From the NCBI GenBank assembly GCA_025358455.1, contig JANYJP010000051.1, positions 1 to 32,220 of the forward strand: DNA of 32,220 bases, in the 5' to 3' direction. Of the stretch, positions 7,902-16,094 are shown one piece after another. The notes beneath the pieces are model-generated. The model was not told where the DNA came from. It did no database searches and was given only the letters and a program-made list of their open reading frames with translations. The translations under genes were made by a program, and so were the position numbers. The DNA comes from Bacteroidales bacterium (lineage in GTDB: Bacteria > Bacteroidota > Bacteroidia > Bacteroidales > VadinHA17). Within the stretch, counting starts at the first letter, position 1. Each line of letters starts with the position of its first letter.

Positions 7902-9077
7902 CTATTTCAATGTCAGTGGATTCCATTCAAATCCTGCTCTTACCGAACTTCTGAAAAGGAGCATTATCATCAAAGGGAAAAAAGCAATATTGAATGCCTG
8001 AGGCAAAACTATCAGAACAACTAAAAATATGGTTGATAGTATGAAAACAATTCTAAACCAGATCGTTCCTGCACGATTCATAATTACAGAGTGAAGGCAT
8101 AAAAGAATGAACGGATTCAGCCATATTATGTTTAGATTCCATTTCATTTGCTGATGATCAGTGAAAAAATTAAAGAAAATCAAGAGAAGAGCAAGGATTG
8201 AAAAAATCGCATAAATAATTATGTCAATCAACTTATTGCTTTTTCTGGTTTTCATCAACGACGACAGGATAATTATTATTATAAGAAGAAGAGTAAAGAC
8301 AAAAACAGGCGATATTAATAAGTTTTCTTTTACGACAGGAGGATTAAAATCAAGAATAGTTACAGGATTTTGCAGTAACGGAATCATTTTCCCGGACCTG
8401 TTAATTACGGCTTCAGATAATTCATTTTTCATCTCAATAGGAAGGAACATTCTGTCTCTGAAAGGAGCCTTTTTGTCGGCTGGAAACCCCATAATAAGAT
8501 CAATCCCGAAATTCAACCAGGGTAACGATTTCTGGTATTTGCCAACCAGGTACCTGAATGACGGATTTTTCACCGTTTCCACCGGAGGATATAACAACTT
8601 TTCACCGACAGATTTTTCAAGCAAATCTCTTATCCGGGTTGTACAATCATCGTAGAAAAAGTCATACCGGTAATTAATATTCTCAGGTTTCAGATTTTCA
8701 TTTATCAGATCAATTAGTCTCTTTGTTTCGTTTGAATCAAGGTTGATTCTCTGTGATATTACATATCTTTTCTCTAAGAAATAACCTCGTATAAATCCAC
8801 GGAATGACTCTGTATCAAGCATATAATCAAGGCGTCCTTTGGCAAATTTCCAGGCAAAATTAGGTGTACTGAAATCGAAAACACCCCAGTTATAAACATT
8901 ATCAATGTTTTGTGCCGGTATTGCAATCCTCAAAGCACCATGCCCGTATATTGAGTACGTATCGGTTCCCGGGCCACAAGTTACGAGGTAAACCAATGTG
9001 TCATTCGATGGCTGAGAAAAAACCCGGGGAAGATATAATAGTACCAGAAAAAAGGTGATTAAAATTTTATTTTTCAT
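7902..9077 (-). CDS. Lnb-like DUF4105 lipoprotein N-acyltransferase
   Basis: 391 aa. A signal peptide or first helix (to about residue 22, ending VFSQ) precedes a DUF4105 domain at about 25-240. Its hallmarks are CGPGTDTYSIYGHGALRI with H46, VYNWGVFDF, and FFYDDCTTRIRDLL with C145 and R148; His and Cys look like a papain/NlpC-type catalytic pair. Five hydrophobic segments follow (from about 255 to 385). DUF4105 plus a membrane domain is the layout of Lnb, the enzyme that N-acylates the N-terminal cysteine of lipoproteins in Bacteroides, which lack Lnt. The lipoproteins encoded in this window would be its kind of substrate. The assignment to Lnb function is by domain and residue pattern; paralogues of unknown role exist. 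A hairpin without a T-run (7896-7916) spans the stop codon. Confidence 0.78.
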   Translation of the reverse strand: MKNKILITFFLVLLYLPRVFSQPSNDTLVYLVTCGPGTDTYSIYGHGALRIAIPAQNIDNVYNWGVFDFSTPNFAWKFAKGRLDYMLDTESFRGFIRGYFLEKRYVISQRINLDSNETKRLIDLINENLKPENINYRYDFFYDDCTTRIRDLLEKSVGEKLLYPPVETVKNPSFRYLVGKYQKSLPWLNFGIDLIMGFPADKKAPFRDRMFLPIEMKNELSEAVINRSGKMIPLLQNPVTILDFNPPVVKENLLISPVFVFTLLLIIIIILSSLMKTRKSNKLIDIIIYAIFSILALLLIFFNFFTDHQQMKWNLNIIWLNPFILLCLHSVIMNRAGTIWFRIVFILSTIFLVVLIVLPQAFNIAFFPLMIMLLFRSSVRAGFEWNPLTLK

Positions 9078-9315
9078 CGATTATTTTTTAATACCATAAA
9101 GCAATCCTAATCAATCTGATCCCGGATTCAGAGTGTAAACCTAAGTGATTTTTATCAGAAATGAAAGATTGTTGCAGATTTAGACACAGTTGAAAATAAG
9201 AGCCGGAGTATTTTGATGCTGACCTCCTTTTTGTTAGTTTTATGCCTTCTTTAAAATATTGGTTTTAACAGGAACTAAACTGAAAACATGATTTAATAAC
9301 ATAACATAAAAAACA

Positions 9316-10104
9316 ATGAAAAAAATTTTATTAGTAATCATGGGATTTTTAGCAGTTCTCCCTGTCAACAGTCAGAATAACTACCCTTTCCCTTTAACGG
9401 ATCTGCATGTTCATATCAAAGGCAAACTAACAATAGAGGATCTGGTTAAAAAATCTGTTGATGATAATATTAAATATGGGATAGCAATAAATTGCGGTGT
9501 AGGATTCCCGGTTCACAATGATTCCCAGATTGATTCCGCATTGCAGATATTTAAGAACTATTCTCAGTTTTATGTAGCCATGCAGGCTGAAGGAAGAGAA
9601 TGGCTAAATATTTTCTCAAAGAATTCCAGAGATAAATTCGATTATGTTTTTACTGATGCTATGACATTTACAGATGCAAAAGGCAGGAGAAACAGGATCT
9701 GGATTAAAGAGGAAACATGGATAGATGATGAACAGCAGTTTATGGACTATCTGGTAAATACTCTTGTAAAAATCCTGAATTCAGAACCAATTAATATTTA
9801 CGTTAATTCAACCTATCTTCCTGCTCAAATGGCAGACAGATATGATTTTTTCTGGACACATGAGAGAATGGACAAAGTAATTAAAGCAGCAAAAGATAAT
9901 AATATTGCCATTGAAATAAATAACAGGTTTAAGATACCCTCTGCTGATTTTATCAAAAGAGCTAAGCTTGCCGGTGTGAAATTCACCATCGGAACAAATA
10001 ATGCTGATGAGAATTTCTCAGGTGCGGAATATGCACTTAAAATGATCAGCGAGTGCAAATTAGCGCAGGCTGACTTCTTTGTACCAGTAAAAAAGAAACG
10101 GTAG
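9316..10104 (+). CDS. Secreted PHP-like metal-dependent hydrolase
   Basis: 262 aa. The signal peptide ends at about residue 20 (VLPVNSQ). The mature protein opens with FPLTDLHVHIKGKLTIEDLV, in which DLHVH is the first metal-binding motif of the PHP and amidohydrolase-like TIM-barrel families. Later blocks (DKVIKAAKDNNIAIEINNRFKIPSADFIKRAKLAGVKFTIGTNNA) match the end of PHP barrels, with IEIN and a short TIGTNN strand where PHP enzymes often have a GSDAH. Substrate is unknown; the export signal makes DNA-polymerase-type PHP roles unlikely. It is 29 nt upstream of the M50 peptidase gene and may be co-transcribed with it. Upstream, 9078-9315 contains no clear promoter match. Confidence 0.7.
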   Translation: MKKILLVIMGFLAVLPVNSQNNYPFPLTDLHVHIKGKLTIEDLVKKSVDDNIKYGIAINCGVGFPVHNDSQIDSALQIFKNYSQFYVAMQAEGREWLNIFSKNSRDKFDYVFTDAMTFTDAKGRRNRIWIKEETWIDDEQQFMDYLVNTLVKILNSEPINIYVNSTYLPAQMADRYDFFWTHERMDKVIKAAKDNNIAIEINNRFKIPSADFIKRAKLAGVKFTIGTNNADENFSGAEYALKMISECKLAQADFFVPVKKKR

Positions 10105-10133
10105 TCACTTATTAATATAAATATTTAAACGAT

Positions 10134-10778
10134 TTGGAAAGTTTTGACCTGGCGAGGGCATTAAAATATCTACCCGGGATAATTATTGGATTAACCGTTC
10201 ATGAATTCTGCCATGCGTGGGTTGCTCATTTGTGTGGTGATTCAACATCTAAAGATCAGGGAAGGGTGACATTAAACCCATTGAAACATATTGATCTCAT
10301 AGGTTTTATATTCTTACTCTTTGCCGGATTCGGCTGGGCAAAACCTGTTCAGTTCAATGAACAAAATTTACGTAATCCGAAGTATGATGTAATGAAGATT
10401 GCATTAGCAGGACCGCTATCCAATGCTGTGATTGCAATGATCCTTTCTGTTATATTTTCAATTGTTTCTGCATTAACAACAGCAAACTACAGTTCGGAAA
10501 TGCAGATATTAAGGGAAGTTTTTCTGTATGCCATTTACATTAACTGGGGATTATTTATTTTCAACCTCATTCCACTTCCTCCTCTTGATGGCTCTCATCT
10601 TTTATTCTATCAGCTTAGAAGGTTCCCGGCTATATATGACGGGTTATATAAATATGGATCGTTGCTCCTGTTTGGGCTTCTGATTGCAACATTCATCACA
10701 AAAATCAATTTATTGCCAATCTGGCCTGTGATCCAGTTTTTTGGAAAAGGATTTCTTTCTCTGGTAGGATACAATTAG
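10134..10778 (+). CDS. Site-2-protease-like M50 membrane metallopeptidase (TTG start)
   Basis: 214 aa. The zinc-binding HEFCH motif lies at residues 23-27 in the first membrane segment, and the second metal ligand is in NLIPLPPLDGSH, the conserved NxxPxxxLDG motif of M50 proteases. About five membrane segments are visible. The short form without PDZ or CBS domains matches the M50B group often annotated as site-2 protease family protein. The frame has an in-frame stop at 10113 and no ATG before the HExxH motif, so the TTG at 10134 is the only start that keeps the catalytic site. A strong terminator follows 12 nt after the stop. Confidence 0.88.
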   Translation: MESFDLARALKYLPGIIIGLTVHEFCHAWVAHLCGDSTSKDQGRVTLNPLKHIDLIGFIFLLFAGFGWAKPVQFNEQNLRNPKYDVMKIALAGPLSNAVIAMILSVIFSIVSALTTANYSSEMQILREVFLYAIYINWGLFIFNLIPLPPLDGSHLLFYQLRRFPAIYDGLYKYGSLLLFGLLIATFITKINLLPIWPVIQFFGKGFLSLVGYN

Positions 10779-10790
10779 TAAAAAATTAAT

Positions 10791-10836
10791 AAACGCAACT
10801 CATTGAATTTCAATTGGGTTGCGTTTATTTTTTTTT
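10791..10836. terminator. Bidirectional rho-independent terminator
   Basis: AAACGCAAC at 10791-10799 pairs with GTTGCGTTT at 10819-10827, with further imperfect pairing inside. On the plus strand a T-rich tail follows (to 10836) and ends the M50 peptidase transcript. On the minus strand the hairpin is followed by TTATTAATTTTTT and could end the tRNA-Arg transcript. Confidence 0.8.
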
Positions 10837-10837
10837 G

Positions 10838-10911
10838 TGATTCCGGTGAGACTCGAACTCACGACCCACAGCTTAGAAGGCTGTTGCTCTATCCAACTGA
10901 GCTACGGAACC
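10838..10911 (-). tRNA. tRNA-Arg (anticodon TCT)
   Basis: On the minus strand the 74-nt cloverleaf begins GGTTCCGTAGCTCAGTTGG and ends in the T-arm GTTCGAGTCTCAC plus CGGAATC and discriminator A. The acceptor arms GGTTCCG/CGGAATC pair throughout with one G-U. The anticodon loop CTTCTAA gives TCT, reading AGA and AGG. The CCA end is not encoded. No integrase or duplicated tRNA end is visible nearby. Confidence 0.95.
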
Positions 10912-11074
10912 AATATTTAAAAATCAAACAATTATCATAAACTCTTGCTCTAGTCTCCCAATAGCTATAAGGATGAACTATGGAACCTTTTACAGGCTGC
11001 AAAAATACATTTTTTTTCAATTTTTGCAACCACATTAACTAATTCAACTCAATATTAAAATATTAAACAACCAA

Positions 11075-12850
11075 TTATTGAATTTTCATATAGTTAACAA
11101 GCCCTTTTCTGTCAATAATCTGTTTTAGTTTCTCCGGTAGCGGTTCAAAAGAGAATACTTCAGATCCAATAGATATCTCTCCCTTATCAAAGCTTACTGT
11201 AACTTTGTTCCCTGGTTTATAAGCTTCCACAGCTTCTTTATGAACTATTAGCACAAGCCCCTGATTTATTGAAGACCTGTAAAAGATCCTGTTGACTGAT
11301 TTTACAATTATTGCTTTTATACCTGAATAGGCCAGGCCTACTGATGGATGTTCCCTGGAGCTTCCGCAGCCAAAATTATCTCCGGCTATAATGAAATCGT
11401 CTTTCTTAACATTCCTACTGAATCCCGGATCAAAATCTTCAAAAAGGTGAGGTATGATGGCTTCCGGATCAGTGCTCAGAACATTATAAGTGTATTTTCC
11501 TGCAAACATCTGATCAGTATTCAGATTATCAACATCTGAATAATTCCATACTGTTCCAATCCTTCTGTTTTCACCTGGTTTTATCTCAAATGTTTTACTC
11601 TGTGTTACTTTATATGGAAATTTTTCCTTACCCTTAACAATTCTTGGATCGGTTATAACTCCGAATAAAGAGGAGCATGCTACTGTGGCTGGTGAAGCAA
11701 GATAAATCTGAGCCTCTTTATTACCCATCCTTCCCGAAAAATTGCGGTTAGCCGTTGAAATTACCGTATGTCCGTTTGCAGGTATCCCCTGTCCGGTTCC
11801 AAGACATGGACCACATGAAGGTGTCAGTACATTTGCACCTGCATTTATGAATGTTGAAATAATTCCTTCGTCGATTGCCTGGAGGAAAATTTTTCTTGAT
11901 GCCGGAATAATGTTTAACTGAAAACTATCCCTGATACTTTTCCCTTTCAAAATACCTGCGGCAATTCTCATGTCCTCTATCCTTCCGTTTGTACACGTAC
12001 CAATCAGACCTTCGTGAACTACCGTACCCGCTACTTCTGCAACAGATTTGATATTATCCACATTATGAGGTGCTGCAACCACAGGAAATACTTCATCCAG
12101 GTCGATATTAATTTCGCTGAGGTACTTTGCTCCTTCATCGGCCCATACTCGGGTTATCTTCTCATTAAAAAATTTATCCAGTATCTCATCAGCAGGAAAC
12201 ACAGCATTTTTTGCTCCCATCTCCGAAGCCAGATTAGCTATAGTCATCCGGTCTGACATATCAAGTGTTACTACGCCTTCACCATGATATTCAATTGACA
12301 TATAGTTTGCACCGTCTGACCCGATCATTCCAATGATCCATAATGCCAGGTCTTTAGCCGAGACATTCTCTGCCAGCTTTCCGGTAAGGGTAATTTTAAT
12401 TGATTCCGGCACCCTGAACCAGGTTTCTCCTCTTTTCCAGATCCCAGCAGATTCTGTGCGGTCAATTCCAGCTGCCAGTGCGTTAAATGCCCCTGCTGTT
12501 GATGTATGACTATCGCTTCCAACAATCAGCATACCGGGTTTCGCATGGTACGACATTATCTGATGACAAATTCCCTTGCCAGCATCATAAAATTTTTCAA
12601 TGCCCTGCTGTTTAACAATATCCCTTATCTCCTGATACTGAGTTGCAAGTTTTGCATCAGCAGGCGGGGCATTATGATCAAGAACCACAAGTATCTGGTC
12701 AGGATCAGCGACATTCTTCCCATCCATCTTCTGAAATGTCTTATAAATACTTGATGTATTGTCGTGTGTAAGAATAATATCCGGTCTGGCAAATACAATT
12801 GCGCCAGCTGGCGCTTTGAATATTTTTTCAGCAAATGTTTGCGGTATCAT
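11075..12850 (-). CDS. Aconitase-superfamily hydro-lyase, fused large and small (LeuC+LeuD-like) domains
   Basis: 591 aa. The large domain has VLDHNAPP at 57-63, a GSDSHTSTAG motif at 111-120, and the three cluster cysteines at C286 (TCTNGR), C346 and C349 (SCGPC). The swivel domain occupies about 435-591 with GCGSSREH at 494-501. All hallmarks for a [4Fe-4S] aconitase-type dehydratase are intact. The length of about 590 aa is much shorter than the common bacterial AcnA (about 890) or mitochondrial-type aconitase (about 750) and equals a LeuC plus LeuD fusion. Its start overlaps the upstream paralogue's stop by 4 nt. It may be a short aconitase, isopropylmalate, homoaconitate or methylated-malate dehydratase; sequence alone does not decide. 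No leu genes flank it. Confidence 0.88.
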   Translation of the reverse strand: MIPQTFAEKIFKAPAGAIVFARPDIILTHDNTSSIYKTFQKMDGKNVADPDQILVVLDHNAPPADAKLATQYQEIRDIVKQQGIEKFYDAGKGICHQIMSYHAKPGMLIVGSDSHTSTAGAFNALAAGIDRTESAGIWKRGETWFRVPESIKITLTGKLAENVSAKDLALWIIGMIGSDGANYMSIEYHGEGVVTLDMSDRMTIANLASEMGAKNAVFPADEILDKFFNEKITRVWADEGAKYLSEINIDLDEVFPVVAAPHNVDNIKSVAEVAGTVVHEGLIGTCTNGRIEDMRIAAGILKGKSIRDSFQLNIIPASRKIFLQAIDEGIISTFINAGANVLTPSCGPCLGTGQGIPANGHTVISTANRNFSGRMGNKEAQIYLASPATVACSSLFGVITDPRIVKGKEKFPYKVTQSKTFEIKPGENRRIGTVWNYSDVDNLNTDQMFAGKYTYNVLSTDPEAIIPHLFEDFDPGFSRNVKKDDFIIAGDNFGCGSSREHPSVGLAYSGIKAIIVKSVNRIFYRSSINQGLVLIVHKEAVEAYKPGNKVTVSFDKGEISIGSEVFSFEPLPEKLKQIIDRKGLVNYMKIQ

Positions 12851-14658
12851 AGTAAGCCTCCCCTTTGGTAGATTTCAAACTGAACATCTGAAAATGGATC
12901 TGATTTGTACAATTGTTTATTCCTGAGATTTTCAATCTCTCCTGTTTTAAGGTTTACTCTTACCCGATCTCCATCTTTCATATCGTTCTGCCCAATATCT
13001 TTGAATGTTATTATCGGAAAAGCGGCATTAATAGCGTTACGCTCATAAATGGCCCCAAAAGATTCAGCAATAATAGCTTTTATCCCCAGTGAAGAAAAAC
13101 AATCGACTGCCTGTTGTCTGGAACTGCCACATCCAAAATTCTTTCCTGCAATAATTATATCACCCGGCTTGGCTCTTTTTGAAAAGTCTTCGAAGCCTTT
13201 AAGATTATCGAAGGTATACTGTCCCATTTCTTTAATATCAGTAATCGCCAGATATCTGTTATGAAAAATCATATCCGTATCGATATTATCCTTTTGAATA
13301 ACCCATATCCTGCCTTCAATCACTGAGTCCTTAATTACAGAAGATTTTTGTATGGAAGCTGATTTCTTAATTTCAGCCGGTCTATCGGGCGATCTGAATA
13401 ATGCCGGTTCAGAAGGGATGTTATCAGGAGTTGTGATATAACCGGCAATAGCAGATGCAGCAACTACTTCAGGAGATGCAAGGTATACGCTTCCTTTACC
13501 TTGTTTGCCGGGAAAGTTCCTGTTCCCCGTACTGATAGTTACCTCCCCCGAACCATTTTGACCTACCTGTCCTGAAGCACAACCGGCACAACCTGCATTT
13601 GAAACAAGGGCTCCTGCATTTTTAAAAATATCAATCAGCCCTTCATCAAGGCATTGTTTCCAAATTTCATCTGTTGCCGGAACAATTTTCAGGATTACTC
13701 CTGGTGCTACTTTTCTGCTTTTCAGAACAGAAGCAACTTTAAACATGTCTTTCATCCTTCCGTTTGTACAACTGCCAATAAAAGCGGAGTCAATTTTTTT
13801 GCCATTTACTTCTGATACATTTACAGTATCATGAGGTTCTCCCGGACGAGATACCATCGGTCTGAACTCCGATACATTAATATCGAAACTCTTTTCATAA
13901 TGTGCATCCTTATCAGCAAAGACCGGTTTAAATTTTTTAAATGAACGATCGGTACAATAGTCAATTATCGCCTTTGAAGGAGGAAAAATAATTATTATGG
14001 CTCCCATTTCAGTAGCCATAGATGAGATAGTAATTCTGTCATCAAGTTCAAGATCATCTACAGAGGCGCCATAAATCTCAATTGAATATCCCAGTAATGA
14101 ATTCGCCCCGAATATTTTAAGAAGATTAAGCACAATGTCTTTCGCGCTAACGTCAGCAGGCATTTTACCTGAGAAATTTATTCTTACAGATGGTGGAATT
14201 TTAAACCAGACTTTCCCGTTATGCCATGCAGCTGCTATATCCATATCGCCCATTCCCTGACCGAAAGCGCCTACTGCACCAAGAATATTTGCATGAGAAT
14301 CAGTTGATAATGCAGTTGAACCAGGATACACATATCCTTTTTCTATAAGTATATGTGTTCCTATACCTGCATCAATATCAAAAACTTTAATACCCTGTTC
14401 CCTGGCAAATAGTCTGCAGATATGTTGATTAACGGCATATTTCTGATCTGATCCGGTTGGATTACAATCAAACGTAAAAAAAGTTTTTTCCGGATCGTTA
14501 ATTGTAAGTCCGAAATCTTTAATGTTTTTTATAACATTCGCACCTCCAAAATCGCGGGCTGCTCTTGAATCTATTTCCACATCAACAATTTCACCTGGTT
14601 TTACACTTGAATACTTTGAGTGTGCAGCCAGTATTTTTTCAAGCAGGGTCATTGCCAT
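12847..14658 (-). CDS. Divergent aconitase-superfamily hydro-lyase, fused large and small domains
   Basis: 603 aa, paralogous to the gene it overlaps by 4 nt downstream. Cluster cysteines are present at C297 (SCTNGR), C357 and C360 (NAGCAGC), with the usual GPC changed to AGC. The swivel domain at about 450-603 has GCGSSRQQ at 509-516 instead of GCGSSREH. The usual DHN near the N-terminus reads DCN (64-66), and DSHT reads DSHA (120-123). Together these point to a hydro-lyase for a substrate other than that of its partner. The motif run TDSHANILGAVGAFGQGMGD recalls the homoaconitate/dimethylmalate-type branch, from memory only. Translation could also start at Met3. It lies 54 nt downstream of an AraC regulator gene that probably controls both. 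Confidence 0.85.
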   Translation of the reverse strand: MAMTLLEKILAAHSKYSSVKPGEIVDVEIDSRAARDFGGANVIKNIKDFGLTINDPEKTFFTFDCNPTGSDQKYAVNQHICRLFAREQGIKVFDIDAGIGTHILIEKGYVYPGSTALSTDSHANILGAVGAFGQGMGDMDIAAAWHNGKVWFKIPPSVRINFSGKMPADVSAKDIVLNLLKIFGANSLLGYSIEIYGASVDDLELDDRITISSMATEMGAIIIIFPPSKAIIDYCTDRSFKKFKPVFADKDAHYEKSFDINVSEFRPMVSRPGEPHDTVNVSEVNGKKIDSAFIGSCTNGRMKDMFKVASVLKSRKVAPGVILKIVPATDEIWKQCLDEGLIDIFKNAGALVSNAGCAGCASGQVGQNGSGEVTISTGNRNFPGKQGKGSVYLASPEVVAASAIAGYITTPDNIPSEPALFRSPDRPAEIKKSASIQKSSVIKDSVIEGRIWVIQKDNIDTDMIFHNRYLAITDIKEMGQYTFDNLKGFEDFSKRAKPGDIIIAGKNFGCGSSRQQAVDCFSSLGIKAIIAESFGAIYERNAINAAFPIITFKDIGQNDMKDGDRVRVNLKTGEIENLRNKQLYKSDPFSDVQFEIYQRGGLL

Positions 14659-14712
14659 GTTTTAGATTTAATATAATGCAAAAATAGTATTTAAAATCAG
14701 GATTACAGATCT

Positions 14713-15561
14713 TCAATTGAATTGTGCCCTGTAATCTCTGGGGGAGATTCCCTCAGTTTTCCGGAATTGTTTATTAAAATTTGATATACTTGCAAAGCCG
14801 CATTCCATAGCAATATCCTGTACCTGGTATTCTGTTTCACGCAAAAGGTAACATGCCTTGTTTGTCCGAACCCTGTTAAGGTATTCAACGAACCCGGCGC
14901 CGCAATTCTTTTTAAAATACCTGCTAAAAGCAAATGGGCTCATAACGGCAATTTTTGCAATATCATCAAGAGAAATTGGTTTGAAATAATTTTCCCTTAT
15001 GTATGTGTAAACATCTGTCATCCGCTTATTTCCCCGTTCATCATAAGCGAGTTTATAATTCTCAGAACACAGGTATCCTTTTCTTTCCGATGATGTTAGA
15101 ACTTTAATCAGATTGAAAAAATCAATCATTTTATCGATTCCCTTATTATTTACCATCTGAACAAAGTGCTTTTCAGCTTTTTTCGCATCTTCAACCGAAA
15201 AAACTATTCCTCGCTCTGCTTCATATAGTAGTTTCTTAAAGTCATGAAATTCGTGTTGCGACAATAGTTCGTCACCAATTGAACTAAGTTTAAAATGAAC
15301 TATTATACCGGGCTTTTCCTGAAGAGTATTATTATGTCTGTAATAGTTCCAGCAGTGAGGAATATTCCCGGCAAAAAAAACCATGTCGTATTGATCAAAT
15401 AATTCCACACTGTCCCCTATAATTCTGGTTCCGTTGCTTTTTATATTCAAAACCAGTTCACATTCCGGATGAAAGTGCCAGAAGCCATTAGTATCACTGA
15501 TGTATGCAGCTCTGAATCCACCGCTGTCATCATACATTATCTTTTCAAGTTCAGCAACCAT
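14713..15561 (-). CDS. AraC-family transcriptional regulator with cupin sensor domain
   Basis: 282 aa. Residues about 15-110 form a cupin-like sensor (GFWHFHPECELVLNIKSNGTRIIGD, later FFAGNIPHCWNYY). The C-terminal 100 residues contain the two helix-turn-helix units of AraC, SLDDIAKIAVMSPFAFSRYF and VQDIAMECGFASISNFNKQF, and end with the family signature GISPRDYR. It is encoded immediately upstream of the two aconitase-like genes in the same direction (54 nt gap), so it is likely their regulator, responding to a small molecule. On the minus strand a TAAATTTG -7 match lies at 15592-15599, without a well-spaced -33 element. Confidence 0.92.
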   Translation of the reverse strand: MVAELEKIMYDDSGGFRAAYISDTNGFWHFHPECELVLNIKSNGTRIIGDSVELFDQYDMVFFAGNIPHCWNYYRHNNTLQEKPGIIVHFKLSSIGDELLSQHEFHDFKKLLYEAERGIVFSVEDAKKAEKHFVQMVNNKGIDKMIDFFNLIKVLTSSERKGYLCSENYKLAYDERGNKRMTDVYTYIRENYFKPISLDDIAKIAVMSPFAFSRYFKKNCGAGFVEYLNRVRTNKACYLLRETEYQVQDIAMECGFASISNFNKQFRKTEGISPRDYRAQFN

Positions 15562-15653
15562 GGTTAATTATCATTTTTATACGCGTACTATCAAATTTAA
15601 CTAATTATTTTCCAATTACCTATAGAAATATTTTACATTTAATTAAAGATAAA

Positions 15654-15685
15654 TTTGATTATTGATTTAATATTCTTTAAATTTG
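15654..15685 (+). promoter_or_regulatory. Bacteroidota-type promoter for the structured RNA
   Basis: TTTG at 15654-15657 and TAAATTTG at 15678-15685 are separated by 20 nt, matching the TTTG-N19/20-TAnnTTTG consensus. Transcription would begin near 15692, just before the first arm of the long hairpin. Confidence 0.65.
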
Positions 15686-15691
15686 TTCCAA

Positions 15692-15903
15692 GCTCATGCT
15701 ATTGGTATAAAGAGGAGATGAGCAAGGGTAGATAGTGAAAATCAACAGGATTGTATTGCAGACATTGACTTTCACATCAGGGATCTTAGGAATAGCGCCA
15801 GCTAACCATGGTTCCATCCTTTTATCAGACAGTAGATACGGGAATTATCTCATAAATAAAGCCCGCTCCTGATTTTCGCAACTACCCTTCCTCCTCTTTT
15901 TTA
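15692..15903 (+). ncRNA. Candidate structured non-coding RNA (~210 nt, 6S-like architecture)
   Basis: The stretch has no open frame, but its two ends pair over a long distance. AAAGAGGAG (15709-15717) pairs with CTCCTCTTT (15891-15899), AAGGGTAG (15724-15731) with CTACCCTT (15882-15889), and GAAAATCA (15737-15744) with TGATTTTC (15870-15877). These are three collinear helices separated by small bulges. The last arm runs into a run of six to eight T, as in a terminator. A promoter match sits directly upstream. A rod about 190-210 nt long with a large unpaired centre (about 15751-15866) is the shape of 6S RNA. I could not match primary sequence to any family, so 6S is a guess from size and form; the RNA gene itself is better supported. 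Confidence 0.55.
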
Positions 15904-16028
15904 ATATTCCTTCTTCTTCCGGCTAAGCCGTTAAATAAGATTCCTGAATTTTTAACAATAAAACATTATTCCTTCGTACAGGGACTCTCCATTTAATTTT
16001 TAATGCGTCTTAACAAAAAAAATTAAGT

Positions 16029-16036
16029 TAACTTTG
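16029..16036 (+). promoter_or_regulatory. Candidate -7 box for the BioG-like gene
   Basis: TAACTTTG matches TAnnTTTG and lies 58 nt before the start codon. No clear TTTG lies 19-21 nt upstream. Confidence 0.4.
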
Positions 16037-16094
16037 TGTTCTTTCAGAAAAAAGGGGGAAACTGAATTAATATTAAAAACCTGTATAGAGTACA

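Larger units (their letters stand above)
15562..16094. other. Intergenic stretch with a candidate RNA gene and two promoters
   Basis: No protein gene is visible. It holds the AraC upstream region, a good plus-strand promoter (15654-15685), a structured RNA candidate (15692-15903) and a -7 box serving the BioG-like gene (16029-16036). These are listed separately. Confidence 0.7.

Noticed and set aside
7896-7916. Hairpin CTGACA/TGTCAG as a terminator for the Lnb-like gene
   Set aside because: The stem has 6 bp, overlaps the stop codon and has no following T-run on the minus strand.
8221-8655. 144-codon plus-strand frame inside the Lnb-like gene
   Set aside because: It is antisense to conserved DUF4105 and membrane sequence, has no promoter match and shows no recognisable family.
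10838-11074. tRNA-Arg as an integration site for a mobile island
   Set aside because: The short word CTATGGAACC near 10979 resembles the tRNA start, but it is under 12 bp, and there is no integrase or duplicated tRNA 3' end in the window.
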